NCBI GenBank assembly: GCA_964529265.1
Contig: CAZGVW010000120.1
Span: 1 to 64,000, forward strand
Reading direction: 5' to 3'
DNA length: 64,000 bases
Source: CAZGVW01 sp964529265
Lineage (GTDB): Bacteria > Planctomycetota > Phycisphaerae > Phycisphaerales > UBA1924
Position numbers and translations under genes: made by a program. This document shows positions 8,017 to 17,106 of the stretch, piece by piece (the stretch's first letter is position 1; each line of letters opens with the position of its first letter). The notes beneath the pieces were generated by a model. That model saw only the letters and a program-made list of their open reading frames with translations. It ran no database searches and was not told where the DNA came from.

Positions 8017-8022
8017 TACACT
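8017..8022 (+). promoter_or_regulatory. -10-like hexamer TACACT, leaderless start
   Basis: CTTACACT ends 7 nt before ATG 8030, so transcription from it would begin at or next to the start codon. The nearly identical CTTACACTC context precedes coaD. Confidence 0.45.
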
Positions 8023-8029
8023 CCCCGCC

Positions 8030-9262
8030 ATGCGCGATCCGCTCGTCTGGCTCGCCGCGATCAAGATCCTGGCGCTGCTCGGCCCCGCCGCCGCGGCGTG
8101 CGCGTGGCTCCTCCGCTGCGCCCGCGCCCCGGGCGGCGCCGTCGGCGCCGCCATGCTCGCCGGCGCGCTCGTCGGCGCGCTCCTCGGCGCCACAACGCTC
8201 GCGCGCATCGCGCCGAATCTGCACCGCGGGGTCTATTCCGGCGATGCGCAGCAGCGCGCAGCGCTCGCCGAACTCCAGTCGCGACACGAGACCGAGCGCG
8301 CCGCCCTCGCCGCGGCGGGCGGCGACGCCGCGACCATCGAATCCCTCCGCGAGCGGCACGAAGAGGCCGAAGCGCCGCAGCGCGCCGCCGCGGCGCGCGT
8401 GCGCAGCGCGCGCGCGCAGGGTCGCAACGCCGTCGTGGTCATCGCCTTCGCGCTCGTGATCCTGCTCGGCCCGTGGTGGTCGGTCGGCCCGCCGCGCCCG
8501 TCGCGCACGTCGCCGCTCCGCGCCGCGGCCATCGGCCTCTGCAGCCTCATCGTCGCGGGCGGCGCCGCCGCGCTCCTGGCGCGCTGGACGCTGAACGCGC
8601 CGTGGGTCACGGCGATCCCCTTCGGCGCATCAATCGGCGCCGGCTCGGCGTTCTTCGGCGCCCGAGCGCGGCGGGTCGATCGCCGCGTGGCGCTCAGCGC
8701 CGAAATCGACATCGCCGGCGGCGCCGCGTTCGTCGGCGGGTTTCTGGCGCTCGGCGCACTCGGCGTCACGCGCGCGTGGGTCGCCGGGATCGCGCTCAGC
8801 CTGTGGATGACGATTCTGGCCGTGAAATCGCGCCGGAATCGCAGGTTTTCGCGCAACGTGCGCCACCTCGTGAACGGCGTCGTCGTTCCGATTCTCGTCG
8901 CCGCGGCCGTCGCGCACGTCGATTTTGCGGCTGAAGTCTCGCGGCGGGAGTTCTGGATCGCGGCGGTGATTGCGGTGATTTTTTCGAGCGACGGGCGCTG
9001 GCTGGGGGCGTGGCTGGGGTGGTGGGTGTTCGGCGGGGCGGGGCTGCGCGGGGAGGCGTGGCGGCGGGCGGCGGCGATGGTGAACGCGCTGATCGGGCCG
9101 ATTCAGGTGGGTTTTGCCGCAATGGCCGCGGCAAACGGGGTTTTTTCGACGTCGATTCTGGGCGCAGTGGTGGCGGGGGCGGTGGTGCTGGAGGTCACGG
9201 CGGGGGCGCGGGGGTGGGCGGCGCGGCTGCTGGACGGCGGGGCGCCGTTTGCGGGAAACTGA
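8030..9262 (+). CDS. Multi-pass membrane protein of unknown function
   Basis: A 410-residue protein not assigned to a family. Two hydrophobic segments at the N-terminus (to about residue 65) are followed by a charged, probably coiled-coil stretch (about 75-135, AELQSRHETERAALAAAGG). Roughly eight further hydrophobic segments follow, ending with GAVVAGAVVLEVTAG. The C-terminal two-thirds has the small-residue-rich helices of a transporter such as a cation/proton antiporter, but no diagnostic motif was seen. It starts directly after a TACACT hexamer and converges on the amidohydrolase gene. Confidence 0.6.
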   Translation: MRDPLVWLAAIKILALLGPAAAACAWLLRCARAPGGAVGAAMLAGALVGALLGATTLARIAPNLHRGVYSGDAQQRAALAELQSRHETERAALAAAGGDAATIESLRERHEEAEAPQRAAAARVRSARAQGRNAVVVIAFALVILLGPWWSVGPPRPSRTSPLRAAAIGLCSLIVAGGAAALLARWTLNAPWVTAIPFGASIGAGSAFFGARARRVDRRVALSAEIDIAGGAAFVGGFLALGALGVTRAWVAGIALSLWMTILAVKSRRNRRFSRNVRHLVNGVVVPILVAAAVAHVDFAAEVSRREFWIAAVIAVIFSSDGRWLGAWLGWWVFGGAGLRGEAWRRAAAMVNALIGPIQVGFAAMAAANGVFSTSILGAVVAGAVVLEVTAGARGWAARLLDGGAPFAGN

Positions 9263-9325
9263 GCGAAAAACGTGAAAACGGTTTGAATTCGCGCTTTTCG
9301 GCGCGTTTTCGCGTTTTGGCGCAGG

Positions 9326-10714
9326 TCAGGGTCTGGAGGAGGTCGCGGGGCCGCTTCCCGACCCGCTGGCGGGGGTTTCGGAGGGGTTTTCTTCGAGTTG
9401 GCGGTATTTCTCGCGGTACTTGTCGGCGAGGTGGGTCTGCTTGTTGGTGAGGTCGATTTCGCGGCCGTCGATGAACGCCATTTCGACATGGGTGGTGATT
9501 TCGAGGGGGTCGCCGTCGGTGACGATGAGGGTCGCGGCCTTGCCGGCGTCGAGGGAGCCCAAGCGATCGGCGACGCCCAGGAGTTCCGCGGCGGAGAGGG
9601 TGATGGCGCGGAGCGCGGCGTGGCGGTTCAGGCCATAGGCGACGGCGGTGGCGGCGTGGTAGGGGAGGTTGCGCTCGTGCGGCGTCTGGAATGAGCCGCC
9701 GTTGGCGGCGAGGCACCAGCGGATGCCGGCCTGGTCGAGGGCATTCGGAAGCGTGAAGGGCTCGTCGTAGGCGGCGTCGTCGCGGCGAGGGATGTTGTGC
9801 GTGCCGGTGAGGATGACGGCGACATTGTGTCGCTTGAGGATATCGAGGCAGAGGCGCGCATCGCGTCCGCCGACGATGACGGCGTTCAGGTTGCGGTCGG
9901 CGGCCCAGGAGACGGCGGACTGGATCTGCTCGAACTCCTGCGCGGAGATGTAGACGGGCTTGGTTCCTTCGAGCGAGGGGCGCATGGCTTCCCAGCGGAT
10001 ATCGGTGGGGAGCGTGGGATCGGCCTTGCGCGCGGCGAGATAAGCCGCGGCGGCGTCGAAGGCTTCGTCGATCTTCTTCAGGTTTTCGCGGGCCTGCTCG
10101 AGCTGCTCTTCGGGTGTGCGGCGCATCCAGCGCGAGTTGATGGGGCGGACGTTGGGCCAGTTGACGAGGAGTCCGGAATCGGATTCGACGGTCATGTCTT
10201 CCCACGTCCAGCCATCGAGGCGGATGACGGAGACGCGGCCGGGGATGGCGCCGCTGGAGGGGAGCACGGCGGCGGTGAGGATGCCGTTGGAGCGCGTGAC
10301 GGGGATGATGGTTGAATCCGGGTTGACGGCGACGGCGGCGCGGACTTCGGGCGTGACGTCTCCGGTTTCGGAGATATCGATGGTGGCGCGGACGGAGCCG
10401 ACTTCCATCAGGCCGAGCACGGTGTTGGCGGAGATGAGACCGGGGTAGACGTGCTTGCCTTTGGCGTCGATGACGCGGTGTCGACCGGTGAAGGCGCGCT
10501 CGCCGCGGCCGATTTCGACGATGCGGCCGTTCTCGAAGGTGATGAAGCCGTTTTCGATTTCTTCACCGGAGATGGTGTGGATGGTGGCGTTGGTGATGGC
10601 GACGGGGATGGCTTGCGGCGGGGCCTTGTGCGTGAGGTCCTGCGCGAGCGCGGATGTGGCGGCGCTGGCGGAGACGAGGCAGGTCATCAGTGCGCCGGCG
10701 ATGAGGTTCTTCAT
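9326..10714 (-). CDS. Secreted amidohydrolase-family protein with degraded metal site
   Basis: A 462-residue protein with a Sec signal peptide (LIAGALMTCLVSASAATSALAQ). The fold is recognisable from ATIHTISGEEIENGFITFENGRI, KHVYPGLISANTVLG, GIRWCLAANGG and the closing LGSLDAGKAATLIVTDGDPLEI block. Where active amidohydrolases read PGLIDxHxH, this protein reads PGLISANTVLG, so the first metal-binding HxH is missing. It is probably catalytically altered or a partner of the larger two-domain protein encoded 79 bp upstream in the same direction. A Gly/Ser/Pro tail ends the protein. Confidence 0.8.
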   Translation of the reverse strand: MKNLIAGALMTCLVSASAATSALAQDLTHKAPPQAIPVAITNATIHTISGEEIENGFITFENGRIVEIGRGERAFTGRHRVIDAKGKHVYPGLISANTVLGLMEVGSVRATIDISETGDVTPEVRAAVAVNPDSTIIPVTRSNGILTAAVLPSSGAIPGRVSVIRLDGWTWEDMTVESDSGLLVNWPNVRPINSRWMRRTPEEQLEQARENLKKIDEAFDAAAAYLAARKADPTLPTDIRWEAMRPSLEGTKPVYISAQEFEQIQSAVSWAADRNLNAVIVGGRDARLCLDILKRHNVAVILTGTHNIPRRDDAAYDEPFTLPNALDQAGIRWCLAANGGSFQTPHERNLPYHAATAVAYGLNRHAALRAITLSAAELLGVADRLGSLDAGKAATLIVTDGDPLEITTHVEMAFIDGREIDLTNKQTHLADKYREKYRQLEENPSETPASGSGSGPATSSRP

Positions 10715-10793
10715 GGGATCAGGCCCTTGCTGATGCTTTGGTTGAGGTCGGTGAATCGTTGGTGCGGTTCGGATTCGTTGTGAATGGAGAGGA

Positions 10794-13700
10794 TCACGGA
10801 CGGAGGAGGACGAGCGAGGCGCCGTCGCAGCCGCAGACTCCGCAGCGCGAGGATTCGGGATCGATGCCGGCGCGGAGCATGTCGAGGTAGTGGCGTTCGA
10901 GGGCTTCGTACTGGACGCGCTCCATGAGGCTCATGGATTCGGTGGGGCGGGCATCGTCGCCGGCGTCTTCGCCGCCTGCCCCGCCGCGCCCGGCCATCGC
11001 GCCGCCGGCCTTGTCGGCGGTGAGCAGTTTCTGAACGATGCGGTTGCGTTCGGTTCTCGCGGCGGCGCGGAGTTCGGCGTCGCGATCGAGAGAGAAATAC
11101 TCGCGGCCGTCGATCCAGGTGGCTTCGCAGCGCGAGAGGCTGGAGAGGGGATCGCCGGACCAGACGACGAAGTCGCCGTCCTTGCCCACTTCGAGTGAGC
11201 CGACGCGATGATCGATCTTGAGTTGCTTCGCGGGGTTGAGCGTGACGAACTTGAGGGCCTCGGCGGGCGGCACGGCGCCGTACTTCACGGCCTTGGCGGC
11301 CTCGGTGTTCATGCGTCGCGCGAGTTCATCGGAATCGGAGTTGAAGGAGACGCAGACGCCGACCTCGTTCATGATGGCGCCGTTCTCGGGGATGGCGTCA
11401 TACACCTCGAACTTGTAGGCCCACCAATCGCTGAAGGTGGAGCCGCCGAGTGCGGAATCGCGGATGGCCTCGGCGACCTTGTAGCCTTCGAGCACGTGCT
11501 GGAAGGTGCCGATGCGGAAGCCGAAATCGCGCGCGACGCGGCAGAGCATGAGGATCTCATCCTGCCGGTAGGAGTGGCAGTGGATGAGTCGATCGCCCGC
11601 GAGGATCTCGGCGAGGGCATCGAGTTCGAGATCACGGCGCGGTGGCATGGCGGACGTCGGCTGCGGGATGGCGTTGCGCTTGGAGAGATCCCAGCCGGAG
11701 GCTTTTTCGAGGGATTTCGCGACGGCGGGGGTCATGCCGAAGTCAGAAGGATTCCCGCCGCGGTGGGCGAGCCACGCGGTCCATTCCCTGGCGTAGTCGC
11801 GTGCGGCGGTGAAGCGATCGCGGATGATGGTTTCGACGCCCATGCGGGTCTGGGGATAGCGGGTGGTGAAGTTTTCGCCCCAGTTGGACTGCTTGACGTT
11901 CTCGCCGAGCGCGAACTTGACGCCGGCGATGGCGCCATCGATGCGCATGTCTTCGGCGCGATCGACGCCCCAGCGGAGTTTGACGACGCTGTTCTGTCCG
12001 CCGATGGGGTTGGCGGAGCCGTGGAGTTGATTGGCGGCGGTGAGGCCGCCGGCGAGTTCGCGGTAGATGGCCATGTCATCGGGGTCGATCACGTCGCCGA
12101 TGCGGACTTCGCAGGTGACGGCTTGCGTGCCTTCGTTGACGGAGCCGGCGATGCCGGAGTGGCTGTGGCAATCGATGAGGCCGGGGGTGACGTGGCGGCC
12201 TTCGGCGTCGATGAGGTAGGCGTCATTCGGCGCGTTGAAGCCCTTCATGGGGCCGACCCAGGCGACCTTGCCGCCGGAGACGAGGAGCGCGCCGTTTTCG
12301 ATGACGCCGCTCGGGCCGCTGGTCCAGATGGTGGCGTTGATGACGGCGACGGTGCGCTGCTCGGGCGGGGCCATGAGGCCGAAGGCGCCGAAGGGCGTGG
12401 AGATGTCTTCGGGGACTTCGGGTTTCCTGGCGGCGTCGTCGTCTGCGTCAGCCGCGGCGAGGGCGGGCTTGTCTGCTTCGTTGGCGCCTTCCTCGGCTTC
12501 GGCTTCGCCTTCGGCGCGAGCGCGCTGGCCCCTGGGCTTTTCTTTCGGCGCATCGCCGGTGCGGGTGGCGGACCAGGAGAAGACTTCGGCGAAGGGATCG
12601 ACGCCCGTGCCGAACATGCGTTCGCCTTCGACGACGGCGGAGAGCGTGAAGACGCCATCGACATCCCAGGGCTTGCCATCGACGAGGAAGGTGAGTCGGT
12701 TTTCGCGGAGGGAGACGTTGCGGCCCTTGCCTTCCTTTTCCTCGGCGGAGACTTTGACCGCGTGGCCGCGGTCGGTTTTGGTGAGGATGAACTCGCCGGT
12801 CATGGGGTTGGGGAACTCGAAGGTGACGGCCCATGCGCCTTCGAGTTTGACATCGGGCGCGGCGGTGACTTCGTGTCGGCGGCCGCCGACCCACACGTCG
12901 CGGATCTTGGTTTTCTTATCGAAGAGCGAGGCGCCATCGACGACGACGAAGTTGGCGAGCATGCCGGGGGCGACGCGGCCGAGGCGGTCGTCCACGCCGA
13001 GGATTTCGGCGGGCGCGGTGGTGAGCATGGCGAGGGCGTCGTCCTCGGTGAGGCCGTGCTCGATGGCCTTGCGCAGGTTGGCGGTGAACTGATCGCGCTT
13101 TTTGAGTTTGTCGGTGGTGAGGGCGACGGTGAGTCCGGAGGCGGCGAGACGGCGCGGGTTGGTGGGCGCCTGCTCCCAGGTCATGAGGTCGCGGAGACTG
13201 ACGGCCTCGGCTTCGGAGGGCGTGGCGACCTTGGGGTCTTCCGGGAAGTTGAGTGGGACGATGATCGGGGTTTGCGCGGCGGCGAGGCCATCGAGCCGGC
13301 GGAACTCGGTTCCGGCGCCGACGAGGGCGCATGCGCGGTTGAACTCGTGCGCGATGGCGATGGCGCGGAGGGCATCCTGCTCATCGGCGACGTCGAAGAG
13401 GAGGGGGGTTGAGTCGGGCGCGTTCTTTCCGAGCGCGATGAGGCCGGCGCTGGGGATCACGGGCTCGTGCTTCGAAGGCTCGCGGCCATAGACATCGAGG
13501 CACTGGAGATGCCACTGCGCATCGAGGAGCGTCTGGCGGATGAGGGCGATGGCGCCCATCTTGGAGCCGGGATACTCGCGGCCCTGCCAATCGCCGGCGT
13601 CGAAGGCGACTTCGTTGAAGGCGAGGGGGGCGACGACATCGCGGCGTTCGGAGGAGGCGGTGGCGCCGGCTTCGCCATCGAGGAGGATGACGGCGGTCTG

Positions 13701-14198
13701 TCCGCGGAAGATGCCGCCCCTGGGGGCGATGAGCGCGGCGGTGAAGCCGAGTTTGCGCATCTCCTTCTTGGTTTTTTCGTCAACGCCGGCGCCGTCGAGG
13801 GCGGTGCGCTCCGGCGTGACTTTGCCGTTCCAGTGCGCGCCGGGCATGGCGGCGTCGGGGCGCGGGGCGTCAACCGGGAGGTGGGCGTCGATGAGTCCCG
13901 GGTAGACGGTGAGGCCGGAGCAATCCCAGACGCGCGCGCCATCCGGGGCGGGCGCGGCGGCCTCGACGGAGAGGATGACGCCATCGCGGAAGACGATGGT
14001 GGCGTCCTCGACTTTCTCGCCGGGGGCGGGGATGAGCGTGGCGTGAACGAGGGCGTGCCAGCGGGGATCGACCTGGCGCGGGCCGTTGGGAGGCGCAGGC
14101 TGGGCGATGACGGTGGTGGAGCCGGCGATGAGGCATCCGCCCGCTGCGAACCCGGTGAGGGCCGCGCGGGCGACGCGGGCGCGGATCGATGTGCTCAT
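10794..14198 (-). CDS. Tandem two-domain secreted amidohydrolase
   Basis: An 1134-residue exported protein (signal segment ending near residue 32) with two amidohydrolase-like modules. Module 1 has VYPGLIDAHLPVDAPRP (only one His of HxH kept) and ends LGRVAPGMLANFVVVDG. A beta-rich spacer and an acidic/basic linker (about residues 560-610) follow. Module 2 has intact VTPGLIDCHSHSG, a metal-ligand candidate in RLIHCHSYRQDE and another in FQHVLEG, and the closing VGSLEVGKDGDFVVWSGDP. A C-terminal extension ends CGVCGCDG. Only module 2 looks catalytically competent. It probably forms an operon with the 9326-10714 gene. The substrate is unknown; exported imidazolonepropionase/dipeptidase-like activity is possible. 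Confidence 0.85.
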   Translation of the reverse strand: MSTSIRARVARAALTGFAAGGCLIAGSTTVIAQPAPPNGPRQVDPRWHALVHATLIPAPGEKVEDATIVFRDGVILSVEAAAPAPDGARVWDCSGLTVYPGLIDAHLPVDAPRPDAAMPGAHWNGKVTPERTALDGAGVDEKTKKEMRKLGFTAALIAPRGGIFRGQTAVILLDGEAGATASSERRDVVAPLAFNEVAFDAGDWQGREYPGSKMGAIALIRQTLLDAQWHLQCLDVYGREPSKHEPVIPSAGLIALGKNAPDSTPLLFDVADEQDALRAIAIAHEFNRACALVGAGTEFRRLDGLAAAQTPIIVPLNFPEDPKVATPSEAEAVSLRDLMTWEQAPTNPRRLAASGLTVALTTDKLKKRDQFTANLRKAIEHGLTEDDALAMLTTAPAEILGVDDRLGRVAPGMLANFVVVDGASLFDKKTKIRDVWVGGRRHEVTAAPDVKLEGAWAVTFEFPNPMTGEFILTKTDRGHAVKVSAEEKEGKGRNVSLRENRLTFLVDGKPWDVDGVFTLSAVVEGERMFGTGVDPFAEVFSWSATRTGDAPKEKPRGQRARAEGEAEAEEGANEADKPALAAADADDDAARKPEVPEDISTPFGAFGLMAPPEQRTVAVINATIWTSGPSGVIENGALLVSGGKVAWVGPMKGFNAPNDAYLIDAEGRHVTPGLIDCHSHSGIAGSVNEGTQAVTCEVRIGDVIDPDDMAIYRELAGGLTAANQLHGSANPIGGQNSVVKLRWGVDRAEDMRIDGAIAGVKFALGENVKQSNWGENFTTRYPQTRMGVETIIRDRFTAARDYAREWTAWLAHRGGNPSDFGMTPAVAKSLEKASGWDLSKRNAIPQPTSAMPPRRDLELDALAEILAGDRLIHCHSYRQDEILMLCRVARDFGFRIGTFQHVLEGYKVAEAIRDSALGGSTFSDWWAYKFEVYDAIPENGAIMNEVGVCVSFNSDSDELARRMNTEAAKAVKYGAVPPAEALKFVTLNPAKQLKIDHRVGSLEVGKDGDFVVWSGDPLSSLSRCEATWIDGREYFSLDRDAELRAAARTERNRIVQKLLTADKAGGAMAGRGGAGGEDAGDDARPTESMSLMERVQYEALERHYLDMLRAGIDPESSRCGVCGCDGASLVLLRP

Positions 14199-14204
14199 GG
14201 TGGA

Positions 14205-14210
14205 AGCGTA
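14205..14210 (-). promoter_or_regulatory. Extended -10-like element before the tandem amidohydrolase
   Basis: TGATACGCT on the minus strand (TG-n-TANNNT form) ends 6 nt before ATG 14198, predicting a leaderless mRNA. The rest of the 14199-14441 gap holds a GTGAC...GTCAC pair and GC-rich sequence. Confidence 0.45.
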
Positions 14211-14441
14211 TCAGGCGTCTGGTCGGGGAGGGAGGGGAAAAACCGGTCAACCGGGGTAGTGACGGTGTTTTTGCGCACAAACAGGGTCACTCGGGACAGG
14301 TCCCGGGGGCGCGGTGCGCACAGGGGTGATGGTGGACCCCGGAATGGGGGCGAAGGCTCGGGTCGGGACCGGCGCCGCCTCAAGGACCCCGGAAGGGCGG
14401 CTCCAGTGGCACACCGGTAGCGGCCTGTTGCGGGAGGGCGG

Positions 14442-15524
14442 TCAGCCGCCGCTGGACTGGATGAGGTCGTCGAAGTCGTCGACGGTGGGGGCGCGCTCGG
14501 TGGGCATGCCGGGGATGGCGCCATCGGGCCCATAGCCGAGTTTGGCGTCGAGTTCTTTGCGTTTGAAGAAGGCGCGATCCTTGCCGGCGGAGATGAGGAC
14601 GGTCTTGCCGCGGGGCTGGGCGGGGAGCGACGGCGTCTCCGAGGCGATGGCGGGCTGAACGGGGAATGCCGGGCTTCCAAGGACGGCGGTGAGGTTGGCG
14701 ACGCGAGCCGCGGCGTCGAGCATGCAGTCATCGACGGTGAGTGGATCGTCCACGGCGCCGCCGAGCGAACTCTGGCAGAGTTGGTTGATCTGGTCTTCGC
14801 CGAGTTTGGTGGCGTCGAGGTAGCCGCGGTTGGCGTTGACGTAGAAGCGTGCGCGCAGCGAGGTCGCGTATTCGACGCGGGCGAAGTCTTCGACCTCGGT
14901 GACTTTCTCGGGCGCGCCGCCGTCTTCGACCCAGAGCATGAGGGGCTGGCCGAAGGCGTCAATGATGTCGGGCATGCCCTTGGCGACGGTGACGCCGTCG
15001 GCGTCGGGGATGTCCTGGTTCGTGGCCTGGCCCTGGATGGGGAAGAGGTTTTCGGCTTTGAACTGGAGGTAGCCGGGGCCCGTGGGATCGCCGATGCGGA
15101 GCGTGTCAACGAGGACCTGGTCGGCGACGGTGGTGGTGGGGCCGACGCGGATGTACGGGTTATCGAGGCTCGCGGGGTTGGGCGAGCCGGTGATTTCGGA
15201 GGGATCGACCACGCCGCCGGCGAGGTCGAGCAGCGCGTTCTCCATGGGTGTGAAGCCGGGGAACTGGTTGGCCATGGAGGCGAGTTCGCGCTGGCTGAAG
15301 ACGCCGGGGAGGCGTCCTTTCTGGATGCGGAAGTTTTCGACGGCGGTCATGACATCGCGCATGAGGGCTTCGGTGCTGGTCTTGCGCGCCGCGCTGCGCG
15401 CACCGCCCAGGACGGGGAAGAGGATGGCGATGAGGAGGGCGATGATGGAGATGACGACGAGGAGTTCGAGGAGTGTGAACCCGCGGGGCGTGGCGGCGGC
15501 GGTGGGTGGTGAGTTGTTGTTCAT
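14442..15524 (-). CDS. Type II secretion/type IV pilin-like pseudopilin
   Basis: A 360-residue protein with a prepilin N-terminus: a short leader, then RGFTLLELLVVISIIALLIAILFP (cleavage expected before Phe, Glu at +5). A globular part of over 300 residues with no further recognisable motif follows. Planctomycetes carry many such single prepilin-like proteins, which may assemble into pseudopili or simply be membrane-anchored. No other T2SS gene is adjacent. No operon partner; upstream lies a repeat-rich gap. Confidence 0.85.
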   Translation of the reverse strand: MNNNSPPTAAATPRGFTLLELLVVISIIALLIAILFPVLGGARSAARKTSTEALMRDVMTAVENFRIQKGRLPGVFSQRELASMANQFPGFTPMENALLDLAGGVVDPSEITGSPNPASLDNPYIRVGPTTTVADQVLVDTLRIGDPTGPGYLQFKAENLFPIQGQATNQDIPDADGVTVAKGMPDIIDAFGQPLMLWVEDGGAPEKVTEVEDFARVEYATSLRARFYVNANRGYLDATKLGEDQINQLCQSSLGGAVDDPLTVDDCMLDAAARVANLTAVLGSPAFPVQPAIASETPSLPAQPRGKTVLISAGKDRAFFKRKELDAKLGYGPDGAIPGMPTERAPTVDDFDDLIQSSGG

Positions 15525-15820
15525 TGGTGTGTCCGGGTTCTTGAGTGCGGACGGATGGGACAGGGTTGCGGATCGCGCCGGGTGAGGCGAGACAGCCGCG
15601 GCTGATTCCGGTTCGCCCTATCTGGGGACGCGGTTCCCCCGGCGCGCGCCGGAGGCATAAGGGGACTGAACTGGCAAGGAGCCGGTCCGTCACGCCCATC
15701 CGCTGGGGGAGTGTAGGCAAGGGGAAGTAGGCAATGGGCAATAGCGGAGGGGGATCGGGGTGGGTGCGGGGGCTCGCCACTGGCGCCGCAAAGCGGCTCC
15801 AGTGCCACCCGGCGCCACGC
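15525..15820. other. Repeat-bearing intergenic region
   Basis: No gene is seen. It holds a GGCAAGG/GGAAGTA/GGCAATG/GGCAATA heptamer array (15716-15744, followed by GCGGAGG) and, near 15778-15810, a GCCACTGGCGCCGC...GCGGCTCCAGTGCC imperfect palindrome related to others in the window. Confidence 0.6.
15716..15744. repeat. Tandem heptamer repeat (GGCAATR) x4
   Basis: Four in-register 7-bp units followed by GCGGAGG, the same downstream flank as the copies at 3337 and 6907. Here it lies outside any gene, between a pseudopilin gene and a hypothetical gene that are transcribed in the same direction. Confidence 0.75.
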
Positions 15821-16567
15821 TTAGCCGGGGCAGGGGGCGCAGCGGGCGATTTTGTCGGTGAGGAGGGGGTTGTTGCTCCAGATGAGGAGCCGGCCGTGCT
15901 TGCCGGAGAACTCGAGGAGCAGGGGCATTCCGGTGGCGGCGATGGTGAGGTCGTGCTCGTCGGAATCGGCGTTGGCGAGGAGGGAGCGGGTGAGGACAGG
16001 GGCGAGGTGGAGGTCGCGCGAGCCGACGGAGAGTGGATTTCGGGTGTTCTGGTGGAGGGAGGCTTCGGCATCGACTTCGAGCCAGGCGTCGTCGGCGGCG
16101 AGATCGAATGCGGCGAGGTTGACGATGGCGCCCCAGGTTCCGACGGGGATGAGGACGACCTCGGCGAGGTGGCAGCGGTGGAGGATGTTGTCGATGAAGT
16201 CGGGGAGCGAATCGCGGGGCGCGGAGATGATGCGGAGGCCGTTGCTGCCGGGGGTTCCGGGGGTGGCGGGGCTTCCGGGGGTGGCGGGGGTTCCGGGGGT
16301 TCCGGGGGTGGCGGGGGCGCCGATGAGGAGGCGCTGGACGGGGTGTTCGTCTTCGTCCTTGGGATGGAGTTCGAGGCGGACCAGGCGTCCATCGGCGCGC
16401 TGGGTGACGCCCAGTGCCTTCAACTCCTGGAGCGTGGATGTGAGGTCGAGGAATTCCACGTCTGCCTCGCGAAGCCCGTGACGGGGGGCTCGCACCGGTG
16501 CATCCGGTTGCTGGTGGACGAATCTACCGGGTCGGCTGAGGATGCCGCAAGGGGCAGATTTTGCCAT
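15821..16567 (-). CDS. Hypothetical protein with a collagen-like Thr-Pro-Gly stretch
   Basis: A 248-residue protein, family not recognised. Near residues 85-110 it carries a run of Gly-x-Pro-type triplets (PATPGTPGTPATPGS). The remainder looks globular: LRIISAPRDSLPDFIDNILHRCHLAEVVLIPVGTWGAIVN and LLLEFSGKHGRLLIWSNNPLL. The start at MAKSAPCGIL (16567) is the first ATG not overlapping the divergent phosphatase gene (16609); upstream codons of the longer frame look like antisense sequence. Confidence 0.55.
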   Translation of the reverse strand: MAKSAPCGILSRPGRFVHQQPDAPVRAPRHGLREADVEFLDLTSTLQELKALGVTQRADGRLVRLELHPKDEDEHPVQRLLIGAPATPGTPGTPATPGSPATPGTPGSNGLRIISAPRDSLPDFIDNILHRCHLAEVVLIPVGTWGAIVNLAAFDLAADDAWLEVDAEASLHQNTRNPLSVGSRDLHLAPVLTRSLLANADSDEHDLTIAATGMPLLLEFSGKHGRLLIWSNNPLLTDKIARCAPCPG

Positions 16568-16608
16568 TGTGAGCCGCGGGGCGGATACTTGCGCGGCGGG
16601 ATCGGTGG

Positions 16609-17106
16609 ATGGCCGGGCCGAGCGGCGGAAAATCGGGGCAAAAAAGGCTGGTGCGCGTGGCGGGCGGACGGGTTCGCAACATTCTCTTTGTGTGCACGGG
16701 GAATACGTGCCGGAGCCCGATGGCGGAGGCGGTGGCGTCGAGCGCGGTGGGCGCGGAGGGGGGGCTGCGGTTCTTTTCGGCGGGGATGGGGGCGGCGGCG
16801 GGCGCGCCGATGACGATCGAGGCGATTGAGGCGCTGCGGCGGCTGGGGGTGCAGGCGCCGGCGCACCGGTCGATCGGGGTGACGGCGGAGATGGTGACGG
16901 GGGCGGATTTTGTGTTCGTGATGACGCGGGGGCACCTGGCGCGGCTGCTGGAGATGGCGCCGGGGGCGAAGGGGAAGGTGTTTCTGCTGGATCCGGAGGG
17001 GCGGGACATTCCGGACCCGATCGGGGGTCCGCAGTCCATCTATGATGAGACGGCGCGGATGATCCAGAGCGCTGTGAAGGCCCGACTCGGGGAGATTCTG
17101 GCATGA
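16609..17106 (+). CDS. Low-molecular-weight phosphatase, YwlE-like (possible protein-arginine phosphatase)
   Basis: A 165-residue LMW-PTP-fold enzyme. The P-loop is C29-T-G-N-T-C-R35-S, and the general acid Asp is in IPDPIGG (about residue 136). The Thr after Asn in CTGNTCRS is the residue that distinguishes YwlE-type phosphoarginine phosphatases from tyrosine phosphatases (usually Ile). The neighbouring rpiB gene, overlapping by 4 bp (ATGA), reproduces the ywlE-rpiB order known from Firmicutes. Specificity is inferred, not proven. The start could be slightly downstream at a GTG before RNILFVC. Confidence 0.85.
   Translation: MAGPSGGKSGQKRLVRVAGGRVRNILFVCTGNTCRSPMAEAVASSAVGAEGGLRFFSAGMGAAAGAPMTIEAIEALRRLGVQAPAHRSIGVTAEMVTGADFVFVMTRGHLARLLEMAPGAKGKVFLLDPEGRDIPDPIGGPQSIYDETARMIQSAVKARLGEILA

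Noticed and set aside
11208..13412. 734-codon open frame on the plus strand
   Set aside because: Antisense to the tandem amidohydrolase; composition is the Gly/Asp/Glu/Val pattern of a shadow frame in GC-rich DNA and no domain is visible.
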